64,000 bases of DNA, taken from Mucilaginibacter psychrotolerans. GTDB lineage: Bacteria > Bacteroidota > Bacteroidia > Sphingobacteriales > Sphingobacteriaceae. A program made the position numbers and the translations under genes. Below are positions 18,662 to 28,322 of this stretch, piece by piece; position 1 is the stretch's first letter, and each line of letters opens with the position of its first letter. The DNA is taken from the NCBI RefSeq assembly GCF_004519315.1, contig NZ_SOZE01000001.1, positions 310,001-374,000 of the forward strand, given 5' to 3'. A model generated the notes under the pieces. That model was not told the origin of the DNA. It worked only from the letters and a program-made list of their open reading frames with translations, and searched no databases.

Positions 18662-19762
18662 ATGCCAGCACACCTAAATACATATTTTATTTATTACATT
18701 TTAATAGCGTTGTTCTCTATACTGATAACACTGCTGTCAATCCCCTCAATTTTGCACGTTGCGCGTACGCGCCATTTGTACGATGATGTGGGCCATTTTC
18801 GTAAGCAGCACGATCATGGTATCCCCCGTTTGGGCGGCGTGGCCATCTTTGCCAGTTTTACCATCACCCTGTTGCTATTTAGCATGATTGATAAAAGTTT
18901 GCCGCTTAGCGATTTGCTCACCTCCAGCATCGTATTATTTGCAATGGGGCTTAAAGACGATCTTTCGGGTGTGAACTCCAGCACTAAGTTTTTAATACAA
19001 TTTTTTGTAGCGGCCATATTAGTGCTGCTGGGCGATATACGCTTCACCAGCATGTACGGCATTTTTGGTATATACGATATTACGTACGTGGCAAGCGCTA
19101 TTGTATCTATCTTATTCGTTGTGCTCATTGTAAACGCTTTCAATTTAATCGATGGTATAGATGGCCTTGCAGGTATCACTTGTATCGTGGTAAATGGTAC
19201 ATTTACCATTTTATTTATCTATATTAAGCATTATGAACTGGCGGCTATTTCGCTTGCGATAGTGGGCGCAGTAATAGGTTTTTTGCGCTACAACATTACA
19301 CCAGCCAAAATATTTATGGGCGATACAGGTTCGCTGCTCATCGGCCTTATATCGGCTATTATGGCTGTTAGGTTTATTGAAGTAAACAAAATAACTACGC
19401 ATAATAGTGTTATTATCTACTCGGCCCCGGCTTTAACGTTTGCAATCCTCATCGGGCCAATATTTGATACACTGAGAGTGTTTATCCTGCGTATTGTGAA
19501 GGGCGTTTCCCCGTTTGCTGCTGATCGCAACCACATACACCACCGCGTATTGCGCTTAGGTTTTACGCATCTGCAAACTACGTTGATATTGGCGGGTATT
19601 AACATTCTTACGATAGTTATTGTGCTGTTTTTTACCAGTATGGGTAATTTTGTGTTGATGACCTTGATATTGCTAAACTCGCTGGTATTTAACTGGGGCA
19701 TAACCGTCTGCCTGCGTAGCAAAGAACGCGAAGGTTTTGCCCTGCGCAACCTGTTTGCCTAA
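18662..19762 (+). CDS. Undecaprenyl-phosphate sugar-1-phosphate transferase (WecA/MraY family)
   Basis: A 366-residue polytopic membrane protein with about ten hydrophobic segments. It carries the family's Asp-rich cytoplasmic loops: MGLKDDLSGV, NLIDGIDGLAG and [11 protein letters not shown], plus the HIHHR histidine motif that separates WecA-type enzymes. These transfer a HexNAc-1-phosphate from a UDP-sugar to undecaprenyl phosphate and so start lipid-linked glycan synthesis. Its place beside the GT2 gene and the polysaccharide operon suggests it provides the initiating step. The sugar (GlcNAc, GalNAc or other) is not determined. Confidence 0.9.
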   Translation: MPAHLNTYFIYYILIALFSILITLLSIPSILHVARTRHLYDDVGHFRKQHDHGIPRLGGVAIFASFTITLLLFSMIDKSLPLSDLLTSSIVLFAMGLKDDLSGVNSSTKFLIQFFVAAILVLLGDIRFTSMYGIFGIYDITYVASAIVSILFVVLIVNAFNLIDGIDGLAGITCIVVNGTFTILFIYIKHYELAAISLAIVGAVIGFLRYNITPAKIFMGDTGSLLIGLISAIMAVRFIEVNKITTHNSVIIYSAPALTFAILIGPIFDTLRVFILRIVKGVSPFAADRNHIHHRVLRLGFTHLQTTLILAGINILTIVIVLFFTSMGNFVLMTLILLNSLVFNWGITVCLRSKEREGFALRNLFA

Positions 19763-19800
19763 TATGGCATTCGCCGGATTTTCTCTGGTTTAATTTTACT

Positions 19801-19808
19801 TAGTTTTG
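19801..19808 (+). promoter_or_regulatory. Possible -7 box for the GAPDH gene
   Basis: TAGTTTTG matches the Bacteroidota TAnnTTTG -7 element and lies 20 bp before the GAPDH start. The region 19-21 bp upstream is T-rich but has no clear TTTG. Confidence 0.35.
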
Positions 19809-19827
19809 CATCCATAATCATACACTT

Positions 19828-20823
19828 ATGAGGATAGCAATTAACGGTTTTGGCCGTATTGGGCGCATTTTTTTAAGAGCCATACTCCAAAAACACAATA
19901 TAGAGGTTTTAGCCATAAATGACCTTGCCGATACCGCAACCCTCGCGCATCTTTTTAAATACGATTCTGTGCACCGGGGCTTTAAAGGTACAGTTGCCTT
20001 TACCGCAGATACCCTTACCATCAATGGGAATACTATAAAAGTTTATCAGGAAAAAGATCCGATAAACTTGCCCTGGGCGCAACTTGGAGTGGATTTGGTT
20101 ATAGAATCTACCGGTAAGTTTATTTCTGCCGAGGGTGCCGGCAAGCACCTGCAAGCTGGTGCAAAGCAGGTAGTGATATCGGCCCCGCCTGCCGGTAGAA
20201 GCGTGCCTACCGTAGTGCTGGGCGTTAACGACGGTGAAGTTGATTTACGCTCGCCGATACTGTCTAATGCATCTTGCACAACCAATAACGTAGCCGCAAT
20301 GGTAAAGATATTGGACGACAACTGGGGGATAACCGATGGCTACATTACCACCGTTCACTCTATGACGGGCGATCAAAATCTGCATGATGCTCCGCATAAA
20401 GATCTGCGGCGTGCAAGGGCTGCATCGGCATCAATCATCCCAACCACAACCGGGGCGGCCAAGGCCATTACGAACATATTTCCGCATTTGGAGGGCCGCC
20501 TTGGCGGCGCAGGCATTCGTGTACCGGTACTGAACGGCTCCCTTACCGATTTTACCTGCAGCCTGAAAGAATCACCTACTGTGCAGCAAATAAACGCGGC
20601 TTTTAAAACCGCAGCTGATGGCCCCATGAAAACCATTTTAGAGTACACCGAGGACCCCATAGTGTCTGTTGATATATTGGATAATCCGCATAGTTGCATA
20701 TTCGATGCGCAGCTAACATCCATCGTGGGTGGCCTGGTAAAAGTGGTTGGCTGGTACGATAACGAGAGTGGTTATTCGGCCCGTCTGGCCGATTTGGTAG
20801 AAAAAATCAGCCTTTTGCCCTAA
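19828..20823 (+). CDS. gap: Glyceraldehyde-3-phosphate dehydrogenase (type I)
   Basis: The 331-residue protein has the NAD-binding INGFGRIGR start, catalytic Cys150 in SNASCTTN and His177 in TTVHSMTGDQ, and the C-terminal VGWYDNESGYS. It converts glyceraldehyde 3-phosphate to 1,3-bisphosphoglycerate. The residue four after the nucleophile, normally a second Cys (SCTTNC), is Asn154 here, followed by VAAM instead of LAP. The stop overlaps a GNAT acetyltransferase start as TAATG, and pgk follows about 530 bp later, so two consecutive glycolytic steps are neighbours. Confidence 0.94.
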   Translation: MRIAINGFGRIGRIFLRAILQKHNIEVLAINDLADTATLAHLFKYDSVHRGFKGTVAFTADTLTINGNTIKVYQEKDPINLPWAQLGVDLVIESTGKFISAEGAGKHLQAGAKQVVISAPPAGRSVPTVVLGVNDGEVDLRSPILSNASCTTNNVAAMVKILDDNWGITDGYITTVHSMTGDQNLHDAPHKDLRRARAASASIIPTTTGAAKAITNIFPHLEGRLGGAGIRVPVLNGSLTDFTCSLKESPTVQQINAAFKTAADGPMKTILEYTEDPIVSVDILDNPHSCIFDAQLTSIVGGLVKVVGWYDNESGYSARLADLVEKISLLP

Positions 20824-21257
20824 TGATAAAATTTATAACCGCAGATGATGTGCTGCCCCTGCGAAACGTGGTATTGCGCGAAGGCAAGCTTACGCTTAAC
20901 GAATGCCGGTTCCCAAATGACAATGCCGAAGAAGCTTTCCACCTGGGCTGTTACGTCGGGGAAGAATTAGCTTGCGTGGCGTCTTTTCACCCTAAAGGTT
21001 ACGAAGGGTACGCGGGTAAAGCCTATCAACTACGTGGCATGGCCACTGCAGAACAGTATCGTGGCAAGGGTATGGGCAATATGCTGGTTAACTTTGCTAT
21101 CACCTATCTACGCGGGCAAAAAGTAAATTATTTGTGGTGCAATGCCCGTAAGGTAGCCGTGTCTTTTTATATGGGCACTGGTTTCGAGGTAATATCGCCA
21201 GTGTTTGATGTGCCCGGCATTGGCCCGCATTATGTAATGTATGTTAAAATACAATGA
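20823..21257 (+). CDS. GNAT-family N-acetyltransferase
   Basis: A 144-residue GNAT-fold protein. The acetyl-CoA loop reads QYRGKGMGNMLV, after an LRGMATAE strand, and the later NARKVAVSFYMGTGFEV segment is the usual C-terminal GNAT motif. It is translationally coupled to gap. The substrate is unknown; many such small GNATs act on amines, amino acids or protein N-termini. Confidence 0.85.
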   Translation: MIKFITADDVLPLRNVVLREGKLTLNECRFPNDNAEEAFHLGCYVGEELACVASFHPKGYEGYAGKAYQLRGMATAEQYRGKGMGNMLVNFAITYLRGQKVNYLWCNARKVAVSFYMGTGFEVISPVFDVPGIGPHYVMYVKIQ

Positions 21258-21356
21258 AGTTTTAAGCTGATGCGAACGCCTTTTTAACTTTAAGGTTGGC
21301 ATTTCTAATAAAAATGTTCAATTTGCGCACCATTCATCAAATCATACTTTAACAAT

Positions 21357-22547
21357 ATGAAAACAGTAGATCAGATAACATTCAACGGTAAAAAAGCCCT
21401 TATCCGCGTAGATTTTAATGTCCCCCTGGATAAAGACTATAACATTACTGATGATAACCGGATGACCGCAGCATTGCCAACCATCAAGAAAATTCTGACT
21501 GATGGTGGCGCCGTGATATTGATGTCGCATCTGGGCAGGCCGAAGAATGGGCCTACAGAGGAATTCTCTTTGAAACATATCGTTCCCCACCTGTCGGATC
21601 TCTTGGGTCAGCAGGTTCAGTTTGCTGATGACTGCATCGGTACCGAAGCTGTTGAAAAAGCAAAAGCTTTAGGTAAAGGCGAAGTATTATTGTTAGAAAA
21701 CCTGCGTTTTTACAAAGAAGAAGAAAAAGGCGATGTTGCATTTGCCGAAAAACTATCCAAACTGGGCGATATTTATGTGAACGATGCATTTGGTACCGCC
21801 CACCGTGCCCATGCATCTACTGCTATCATTGCACAGTTTTTCCCCGATGCAAAATACTTTGGCTACCTGATGGCTGCAGAGTTAACCAATGCCGAAAAGA
21901 TACTAAACAACGCACCTAAGCCTTTCACCGCTATTATGGGTGGCTCTAAGGTGTCTGATAAGATAGAGCTGATAGAGAAACTGCTGGATAAGGTGGATAA
22001 CCTGATTATTGGCGGCGGCATGGCTTACACCTTTGCTAAGGCAGATGGTGGCAGCATAGGTACGTCATTGGTTGAAGCTGATAAACTGGACCTTGCCCTT
22101 AGCCTGCGCCAGAAGGCAAAAGATAAAGGCGTAAACCTATTATTGCCGGTTGATAACGTAATTGCCGATAAATTCGGCAACGATGCCAATACCGATATAG
22201 CCAAAACCGGCGAAATTCCTGACAATTGGATGGGCTTGGATATTGGCCCCGAAACCGTTAAGTTGTTCAGCAAGGTGGTAGAAGAATCGAAAACCATACT
22301 TTGGAACGGTCCGATGGGCGTATTCGAAATGGAGAAATTTCTGGTTGGTACCAAAGCTATTGCTGAGGCGGTGGCCAAGGCTACCGAAAATGGCGCATTC
22401 TCGCTAATAGGCGGTGGCGATTCAGCAGCCGCAGTAGCCAAATTTGGCATGACAGAGGATGTAAGCTATGTATCAACTGGTGGCGGTGCCTTGCTGGAAT
22501 ACATGGAAGGCAAGGAATTGCCTGGTGTAAAAGCCATAAACGATTAA
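21357..22547 (+). CDS. pgk: Phosphoglycerate kinase
   Basis: A full-length (396-residue) PGK. It contains the substrate-binding RVDFNVPLD and SHLGRPK motifs, the hinge and nucleotide motif [15 protein letters not shown], and the C-terminal [13 protein letters not shown] loop. It makes ATP from 1,3-bisphosphoglycerate in the cytosol. Monocistronic or loosely linked to gap; a hairpin terminator follows at 22574. Confidence 0.96.
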   Translation: MKTVDQITFNGKKALIRVDFNVPLDKDYNITDDNRMTAALPTIKKILTDGGAVILMSHLGRPKNGPTEEFSLKHIVPHLSDLLGQQVQFADDCIGTEAVEKAKALGKGEVLLLENLRFYKEEEKGDVAFAEKLSKLGDIYVNDAFGTAHRAHASTAIIAQFFPDAKYFGYLMAAELTNAEKILNNAPKPFTAIMGGSKVSDKIELIEKLLDKVDNLIIGGGMAYTFAKADGGSIGTSLVEADKLDLALSLRQKAKDKGVNLLLPVDNVIADKFGNDANTDIAKTGEIPDNWMGLDIGPETVKLFSKVVEESKTILWNGPMGVFEMEKFLVGTKAIAEAVAKATENGAFSLIGGGDSAAAVAKFGMTEDVSYVSTGGGALLEYMEGKELPGVKAIND

Positions 22548-22573
22548 GGAAGTTATTCCTGTTAATATATAGG

Positions 22574-22606
22574 AGCGGCGGGTTTTACCTGCCGCTTTTT
22601 TATTTA
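22574..22606 (+). terminator. Intrinsic terminator after pgk
   Basis: AGCGGC (22574-22579) pairs with GCCGCT (22591-22596), followed by a T run, 27 bp after the pgk stop. Confidence 0.75.
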
Positions 22607-22629
22607 TATTGAGGGCACAATATAAAGCG

Positions 22630-23340
22630 ATGAAAAACCTATCCAAGCTGCTTTGTTTTCTGGTCTGCCTGCTAACGTTACCCGCTGCTGCGCAGGATTT
22701 CCCTTCGGCAGATTCTGTTTTGGCCAGGTATGTTGACGTAATTGGCGGCAAAGCGCGCTGGGCAGCCATCAAAACATCGGAGTTTCATGTAAAGGCTACG
22801 GTTGAAGACCAACCGATGGACATACTGGTGATAAAATTAGGCCCCGGGAAATATTACCAAAGCCTTATTGGCAGCGGCATAGATATAAAAGAGGTTTATA
22901 ATAACGGCAAGGCCTACAATATCATCAACGGTAAGCAAGAAGAAGTTACCGATACAGAGCAATTGGATCACTACGAATTACAATCGCAGATATTGCCGGA
23001 TATGAGCTATGCACTGTTAAATTATAAGCGGGAAATGTTCGGTATTGATACCATAAACGGCGTGGAATATTATGTGGTGGTGCTTACCTCAAAAAACGGT
23101 TCGCGTAATATCAACTACTACGAAAAGGCAACCGGCTTGCTGAAAATAATTGATAAAAAGGGCCGCAAACACTACATGGATGACTACAAGTCTTTTAATG
23201 GCTGCCTCATACCCATGGTAATGATAGCCGACATGGGCGAAGGCCGTACCATGAAATCGAAAGTGGTAGATTGGCTGGTAAACCAAAAAACGGATGCCTC
23301 GGTGTTCGACGTAAAACACAGTACGAACATCGTACAATAA
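22630..23340 (+). CDS. Exported LolA-like lipoprotein-sorting family protein
   Basis: The ATG at 22630 gives a clean signal peptide (MKNLSKLLCFLVCLLTLPAAAQ), so the protein is exported; it has 236 residues. The rest is beta-rich and resembles the LolA-type fold found in Bacteroidota proteins called outer-membrane lipoprotein-sorting protein (YVDVIGGKARWAAIKTSEF; then MDDYKSFNGCLIP). No lipobox Cys is seen. The function is not established: it may bind lipid or lipoprotein in the periplasm. Confidence 0.65.
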   Translation: MKNLSKLLCFLVCLLTLPAAAQDFPSADSVLARYVDVIGGKARWAAIKTSEFHVKATVEDQPMDILVIKLGPGKYYQSLIGSGIDIKEVYNNGKAYNIINGKQEEVTDTEQLDHYELQSQILPDMSYALLNYKREMFGIDTINGVEYYVVVLTSKNGSRNINYYEKATGLLKIIDKKGRKHYMDDYKSFNGCLIPMVMIADMGEGRTMKSKVVDWLVNQKTDASVFDVKHSTNIVQ

Positions 23341-23365
23341 ACAAACCTGCCAGCCTAAATAGAAA

Positions 23366-23902
23366 ATGATAGTACAAACAGTTTTGCAGGAAGAGGATTA
23401 CTTAACCTACCTGCTTTATTCGGCATCAAAGAATAAACGGAGTAAGGCAAACCGCCGCCGGTCCTGGTTGGTGCTATCTTTTGGTTTTTTTGCCCTAGCC
23501 TTTGTATTAAGGTATCAAAATGAATTTTTAGCCTATTGGTTCCTTTTCTGCGGAATCATTACCCTAATTTTTTTTCCGCTATACCAGCGTTATTCTTACA
23601 AAAAACATTATCAAAAATTCCTCATGGATAAACTGGGTTACAGGATAGACAAAGAATCTATAATTGATTTTGGAAGCGACATTATAGAAACTAAGGACGC
23701 GGGCGGCGAGAGTAAGATATATACTACAGAACTGTCGGAGATCAATGAGATTAGTACACATTATTTCGTCCGCTTGAAATCGGGCGATGCCCTGGTGATT
23801 CCCAAGGCTGCGGTAAGCAGCTCTTTTGTGAACGATTTGTTAACCATCTTCCAGAACCCTAATATTCATGTAACACAGGAGTTAGGGTGGAGATGGAAGT
23901 AA
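23366..23902 (+). CDS. YcxB-like membrane protein
   Basis: A 178-residue protein with two adjacent hydrophobic segments at about 34-52 and 55-72, then a soluble domain with the pattern ELSEINEISTHYFVRLKSGDALVIPKAAV. This resembles the C-terminal domain of YcxB-like proteins. No known activity. The stop overlaps the following GNAT gene by 10 bp. Confidence 0.65.
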   Translation: MIVQTVLQEEDYLTYLLYSASKNKRSKANRRRSWLVLSFGFFALAFVLRYQNEFLAYWFLFCGIITLIFFPLYQRYSYKKHYQKFLMDKLGYRIDKESIIDFGSDIIETKDAGGESKIYTTELSEINEISTHYFVRLKSGDALVIPKAAVSSSFVNDLLTIFQNPNIHVTQELGWRWK

Positions 23903-24336
23903 ACCTCACTATCCGCAATTACCAGCCGTGCGACCACGACGCGCTTGCCCAAATTTACCTCCAAAGCCGCATCAGAACTTTTTACTGGCTCGATACTACA
24001 CCGTACGCGCTCGCCGATTTTAATGCCGACACCCTGGGCGAAACATTGATAGTCGCTCTGGTGGGCCATGAGCCGGTAGGTTTCCTCTCCATTTGGGAGC
24101 CGGATAATTTTATTCACCACCTTTACGTTCATCCCCAGCACGTTGGCAAAGGTATTGGTAAGGCGTTGCTTAATAAGGCCGCCTTGCTTTTTGATGCACC
24201 TCTGAAATTGAAATGCCTGAAACAGAATGAACATGCTTTGGCCTTTTATCAATCGCAAGGCTGGGCGGCGTTTGGCGGGGGAGAGGATATAAACGGGGCC
24301 TATTTAGAGCTTACAAACAAATTATCTGTTTCGTAG
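23893..24336 (+). CDS. GNAT-family N-acetyltransferase
   Basis: A GNAT protein of about 147 residues, starting at ATG 23893 (a GTG at 23887 is also possible). The acetyl-CoA-binding loop is VHPQHVGKGIGKALL, and the C-terminal EHALAFYQSQGW motif is typical. It overlaps the YcxB-like gene. Substrate unknown. Confidence 0.85.
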   Translation: MEVNLTIRNYQPCDHDALAQIYLQSRIRTFYWLDTTPYALADFNADTLGETLIVALVGHEPVGFLSIWEPDNFIHHLYVHPQHVGKGIGKALLNKAALLFDAPLKLKCLKQNEHALAFYQSQGWAAFGGGEDINGAYLELTNKLSVS

Positions 24337-24430
24337 TATATTGCGGTCGAAACGGGGCTTTATTGACCTGCTTATATTATTCAATGACTGCTACTAAACA
24401 ATAATATCAGAGCACCTAACATGCAATATC

Positions 24431-26146
24431 ATGACTGACGTAACTTCGAAAGGGAATCTGGCACATACTTATGATGCAATTGTCATCGGCTCCGGCATCA
24501 GCGGCGGCTGGGCAGCCAAAGAGTTTTGTGAAAAGGGACTAAAAACCCTGGTGCTTGAACGCGGCCGAAATGTAACACATTTGAAAGACTACCCAACAGC
24601 TACAAAAAATCCATGGGATTTCCCTCATCGCGGGCAGTTGGCATCCGAAGACAAGGGTAAAAACCCAATTGCCGATAAATGTTACGCCTATACCGAAGCA
24701 ACAAAGCATTTCTTTGTTAAAGATGCAGAGCATCCGTATGAACAAAAAAAGCCCTTTGATTGGATTCGTGGTTACCAGGTGGGTGGTAAATCATTATTGT
24801 GGGCCAGGCAAACGCAGCGATGGAGCAAATTTGATTTTGAAGGGCCTGCACGAGACGGCTTTGCGGTTGACTGGCCCATTAGATACGACGATATAGCGCC
24901 ATGGTACAGTTACGTAGAACGCTTTGCCGGCATATCGGGCAATAAAGATGGCCTGGATACCCTGCCCGATGGCGAATTTTTACCTCCATGGGAAATGAAT
25001 GTGGTAGAGAAAACGATGCAAAAGCGAATAATGGCCGCCTATAAAGACCGCGACGTGATCATCGGTCGCTGTGCCCATTTGACCCGGCCAAATCAAATTC
25101 ATTTAGATCAAGGTAGGGGGCAATGCCAGGCACGCAGCCTTTGCGATAGGGGATGCCCCTTTGGTGGCTATTTCAGTTCCAACGCATCAACGTTGCCATG
25201 GGCAGCAAAAACAGGTAACCTAACCCTCCGGCCATTCTCGGTAGTTCATTCTATTATTTATGATGAAAAACTGGGTAAAGCTACGGGTGTAAGGGTTATT
25301 GATACCCAAACGCACGAGGCAATGGAGTATTTCGCGCGCATCATATTTGTTAATGCCGCTACACTCAACACCAATCTTATCCTGCTCAACTCAACTTCTG
25401 CCAGGTTTCCAAATGGTTTAGGTAATGATAATGGCTTGTTGGGTAAATACATGGCCTTCCATAATTACCGGGGCTCTCTAACGGCGAGTATGGACGGCTA
25501 TGATGATGCTTATTATTACGGGCGCCGCCCAACGGCTGTAATGATGCCCAATTTTAGGAACGTACGTAAACAGGAGACGGATTTTTTACGGGGTTACATG
25601 ACATTTTATACGGCTACGCGTGCGGGTTGGGGTCATCAGGCCGATGGTGAGCAATTGGGCGGTGGCTATAAAGATAGCATTGCTGAGCCGGGTAATTGGG
25701 GTATTTATATGATGATGCAGGGCGAAACCATCCCCAAACGTCAAAACCAGGTAGCCTTAAGTACTACGCAAAAAGATGCATGGGGTGTACCGTTGTTATC
25801 CTTTGATATTGCTTATGATGATAATGATGTAAAGTTGATGAACGACTTTTTACAACAAGGTGCCGAAATGCTGGATGCTGCTGGCTGCAAAAACATCAGT
25901 ACAAACGATAGTAAGCAGGCACCGGGCTTAGATATACATGAAGTTGGTGGTGTGCGCATGGGTAAAGACCCCAATACATCGCTTTTGAATAAATGGAACC
26001 AGTTGCACGCCTGTAAAAATGTGTTTGTAACCGATGGTGCCTGCATGACATCGACAGGAACGCAAAACCCTTCGCTTACGTTTATGGCGCTAACGGCAAG
26101 GGCGGCAAATTACGCTGCCGAAGAATTAAAGAAGCGAAACTTGTAG
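24431..26146 (+). CDS. GMC-family FAD-dependent oxidoreductase
   Basis: A 571-residue flavoprotein. The FAD-binding GSGISGGWAAKEF loop starts at Gly20, the glycine-rich YQVGGKSLLWARQ motif follows, and the C-terminal GTQNPSLTFMALTARAA belongs to the GMC fold. A Cys-containing segment (GQCQARSLCDRGCPFGG) is seen in bacterial sugar or gluconate dehydrogenases of this family. No signal peptide or Tat motif was seen, and no small or cytochrome subunit is next to it. It probably oxidises a sugar or alcohol; electron acceptor unknown. A terminator follows at 26171. Confidence 0.88.
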   Translation: MTDVTSKGNLAHTYDAIVIGSGISGGWAAKEFCEKGLKTLVLERGRNVTHLKDYPTATKNPWDFPHRGQLASEDKGKNPIADKCYAYTEATKHFFVKDAEHPYEQKKPFDWIRGYQVGGKSLLWARQTQRWSKFDFEGPARDGFAVDWPIRYDDIAPWYSYVERFAGISGNKDGLDTLPDGEFLPPWEMNVVEKTMQKRIMAAYKDRDVIIGRCAHLTRPNQIHLDQGRGQCQARSLCDRGCPFGGYFSSNASTLPWAAKTGNLTLRPFSVVHSIIYDEKLGKATGVRVIDTQTHEAMEYFARIIFVNAATLNTNLILLNSTSARFPNGLGNDNGLLGKYMAFHNYRGSLTASMDGYDDAYYYGRRPTAVMMPNFRNVRKQETDFLRGYMTFYTATRAGWGHQADGEQLGGGYKDSIAEPGNWGIYMMMQGETIPKRQNQVALSTTQKDAWGVPLLSFDIAYDDNDVKLMNDFLQQGAEMLDAAGCKNISTNDSKQAPGLDIHEVGGVRMGKDPNTSLLNKWNQLHACKNVFVTDGACMTSTGTQNPSLTFMALTARAANYAAEELKKRNL

Positions 26147-26170
26147 TGTTTAACGTAACATATTTATATC

Positions 26171-26197
26171 AGCCCCTATCTTTAAGGGGCTTTTTTA
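26171..26197 (+). terminator. Intrinsic terminator after the GMC oxidoreductase
   Basis: AGCCCC (26171-26176) pairs with GGGGCT (26186-26191), followed by a T tract, 25 bp past the stop codon. Confidence 0.8.
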
Positions 26198-26235
26198 TTT
26201 TATTGCTTACTTTTAAAGCATCGAAATTACACCAG

Positions 26236-28092
26236 ATGAAAAAATACTCCCTCATAGTTTTTTGCTTCATTATTTCTGCCTTAGGTGCTTTTGCGCAGGG
26301 AGATGCAGCGTACATAAAAGATAACTACACCAAGTACGAATATCAGATACCCATGCGCGATGGCGTAAAGCTATTCACCTCGGTTTATGTGCCGAAAAAC
26401 CAAAGCGAAAAATATCCTATTATGATGGACCGTACGCCTTACAGCGTAGCACCTTATGGGCTGGATAAATACAAAACCAACCTTGGTCCATCCCCACAGT
26501 TTTTAAAGGATGGCTATATTTTTGTTTACCAGGACGTGCGCGGCCGCTGGATGAGCGAGGGTATATATGAAGAAATGACGCCCGAAAAGGAAGTCCACAA
26601 AACCAATAAGGATGTAGACGAAGGCACCGACACCTACGATACTATCGACTGGCTGTTGAAAAACCTGCCCGGCAACAATGGTAAGGTAGGGGTGTGGGGT
26701 ATATCTTACCCTGGCTTTTATACGACTACAGCACTGCTTAGCCGTCATCCCGCGCTGGTTGCAGCTTCCCCGCAGGCCCCGATTGCCGACCTTTGGCGCG
26801 ACGACGGCTGGCACAACGGCGCGTTTTTCCTGGTGGCCAATTTTGGCTTTTACCCGGGCTTCACCAATCGGCAGGATGATAAACCCACCCAGCGCCGTGG
26901 TGGCCGTTTTAACCCCGGCACCAATGATGGCTTTAAGTTTTTTATGGATATGGGCTCCATGAAGAATACCAATGATAAGTATTTTAAAGACACCATCCGC
27001 TTGTGGAATGAGATGATGGACCACCCCGATTACGACCAGCATTGGAAAGACCGCAATGTATTGCCCCACCTACACGATATTAAGACCGCTGTGCTGGTAA
27101 CCGGCGGCTGGTATGATGCCGAAGACTTGTATGGTGCCATAAACACCTATAAAACATTAGCCCAAAAGAACCCTAAAACGCCTGTTTACTTTGCCATGGG
27201 CCCCTGGGTACACGGCGGCTGGGCGCGCGGCAACGGCGACCACCTGGGCGAAGTAAGCTTCGGTGGGCCAACCGGGCCTTATTACAGGGAGAAGGTTGAG
27301 TTCGCTTTTTTTAGCCACTACTTGAAAGGGACGCCGCTGGATATCCCTAAAGTGTCTACCTTCCAAACCGGTACCAACCAATGGAAAAGCTTCAACACCT
27401 GGCCACCAAAGGAGGCCGAGGACAAGAATCTATATCTGCTGCCCGGCGGCAAGTTATCCTTTACCGCACCTACGGCCACTACGGATGATTACAAGGAATG
27501 GGTATCAGACCCGATGAACCCGGTGCCTTTTATAGATGGTATCGACTTCGACATGAAACGCGAGTATATGACAGCCGATCAGCGCTTCGCCGAACGCCGC
27601 CCCGATGTACTTACCTACAAAACCGACGTGCTGGATGCCGATGTAACTATCGCCGGCAACATATGGGCGAACCTCAAATTCAGCACCACAGGTACGGATG
27701 CCGATTTGGTGGTGAAAGTACTGGATGTTTATCCCGATACTGCCGCCAACAACCAGTTCACCGGCAAGGATATCAGCATGGCAGGGTACGAGCAAATGGT
27801 ACGCAGCGAACCCATTCGTGGTAAATACCGCAATGATTTTTCGAAACCCGAGCCATTTGTGCCAGGTAAGGTAACCCCGGTAAATTTTGAATTGCAGGAT
27901 GTATTGCACACCTTCAAAAAAGGCCACCGCATCATGATACAGGTACAAAGCACCTGGTTCCCGCTCATAGACCGGAACACCCAGCAGTTTCAGGATATTA
28001 TGAAAGCCAAGGACACCGACTTTACCAAACAAACGCACCGCCTTTACACCTCAAAAGCGCATCCAAGCTTTTTGAAGGTGCGGGTGATGTAA
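26236..28092 (+). CDS. Exported CocE/NonD-family hydrolase (peptidase S15-like)
   Basis: The ATG at 26236 gives a signal peptide (MKKYSLIVFCFIISALGAFA) and a protein of 618 residues; the open frame begins earlier at the previous gene's stop, but that part contains its terminator. The alpha/beta-hydrolase nucleophile motif is GISYPG, the His motif is in GPWVHGGWARG, and a C-terminal jelly-roll domain follows (VTPVNFELQDVLHTFKKG). This is the layout of X-Pro dipeptidyl peptidases, cocaine esterase and glutaryl-7-ACA acylases. Exported to the periplasm or outside; exact substrate unknown. Confidence 0.88.
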   Translation: MKKYSLIVFCFIISALGAFAQGDAAYIKDNYTKYEYQIPMRDGVKLFTSVYVPKNQSEKYPIMMDRTPYSVAPYGLDKYKTNLGPSPQFLKDGYIFVYQDVRGRWMSEGIYEEMTPEKEVHKTNKDVDEGTDTYDTIDWLLKNLPGNNGKVGVWGISYPGFYTTTALLSRHPALVAASPQAPIADLWRDDGWHNGAFFLVANFGFYPGFTNRQDDKPTQRRGGRFNPGTNDGFKFFMDMGSMKNTNDKYFKDTIRLWNEMMDHPDYDQHWKDRNVLPHLHDIKTAVLVTGGWYDAEDLYGAINTYKTLAQKNPKTPVYFAMGPWVHGGWARGNGDHLGEVSFGGPTGPYYREKVEFAFFSHYLKGTPLDIPKVSTFQTGTNQWKSFNTWPPKEAEDKNLYLLPGGKLSFTAPTATTDDYKEWVSDPMNPVPFIDGIDFDMKREYMTADQRFAERRPDVLTYKTDVLDADVTIAGNIWANLKFSTTGTDADLVVKVLDVYPDTAANNQFTGKDISMAGYEQMVRSEPIRGKYRNDFSKPEPFVPGKVTPVNFELQDVLHTFKKGHRIMIQVQSTWFPLIDRNTQQFQDIMKAKDTDFTKQTHRLYTSKAHPSFLKVRVM

Positions 28093-28322
28093 GGGTTTAT
28101 AATACTGCCTCTTTTGTTCCTTTTTTTGGCTGCCTGCAACGCGCCAAAGCCTTGGCAAGTGTTCACGGTGTCGCGCGTGAATATCGTGAACACTTGCAAA
28201 TAGTTAGTAATCAGGTTTTTGTAAATTTTAGAATGGTGTCAAAATACTGCCACCACTACTGCGGTTACTATCTGCTACATTGGCGCAATAAGGTTGCTGC
28301 TTCACCCCGCAACTTTTGCATC
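28093..28322. other. Intergenic stretch with perfect hairpin and a lipoprotein-like fragment
   Basis: Directly after the S15-like stop, the plus frame at 28093-28203 encodes LPLLFLFLAACNAPKPWQ, which looks like a lipoprotein signal with lipobox, and then stops. It has no ATG and overlaps a 13-bp inverted repeat. It may be a gene remnant. Nothing else was recognised before the DUF1304 gene. Confidence 0.35.
28155..28197. repeat. Perfect 13-bp inverted repeat
   Basis: GCAAGTGTTCACG (28155-28167) is exactly repeated in inverse as CGTGAACACTTGC (28185-28197) around a 17-nt spacer. No T tract follows in either direction, so it does not look like a plain terminator; a dispersed palindromic repeat or a protein-binding site is possible. 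Confidence 0.75.
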
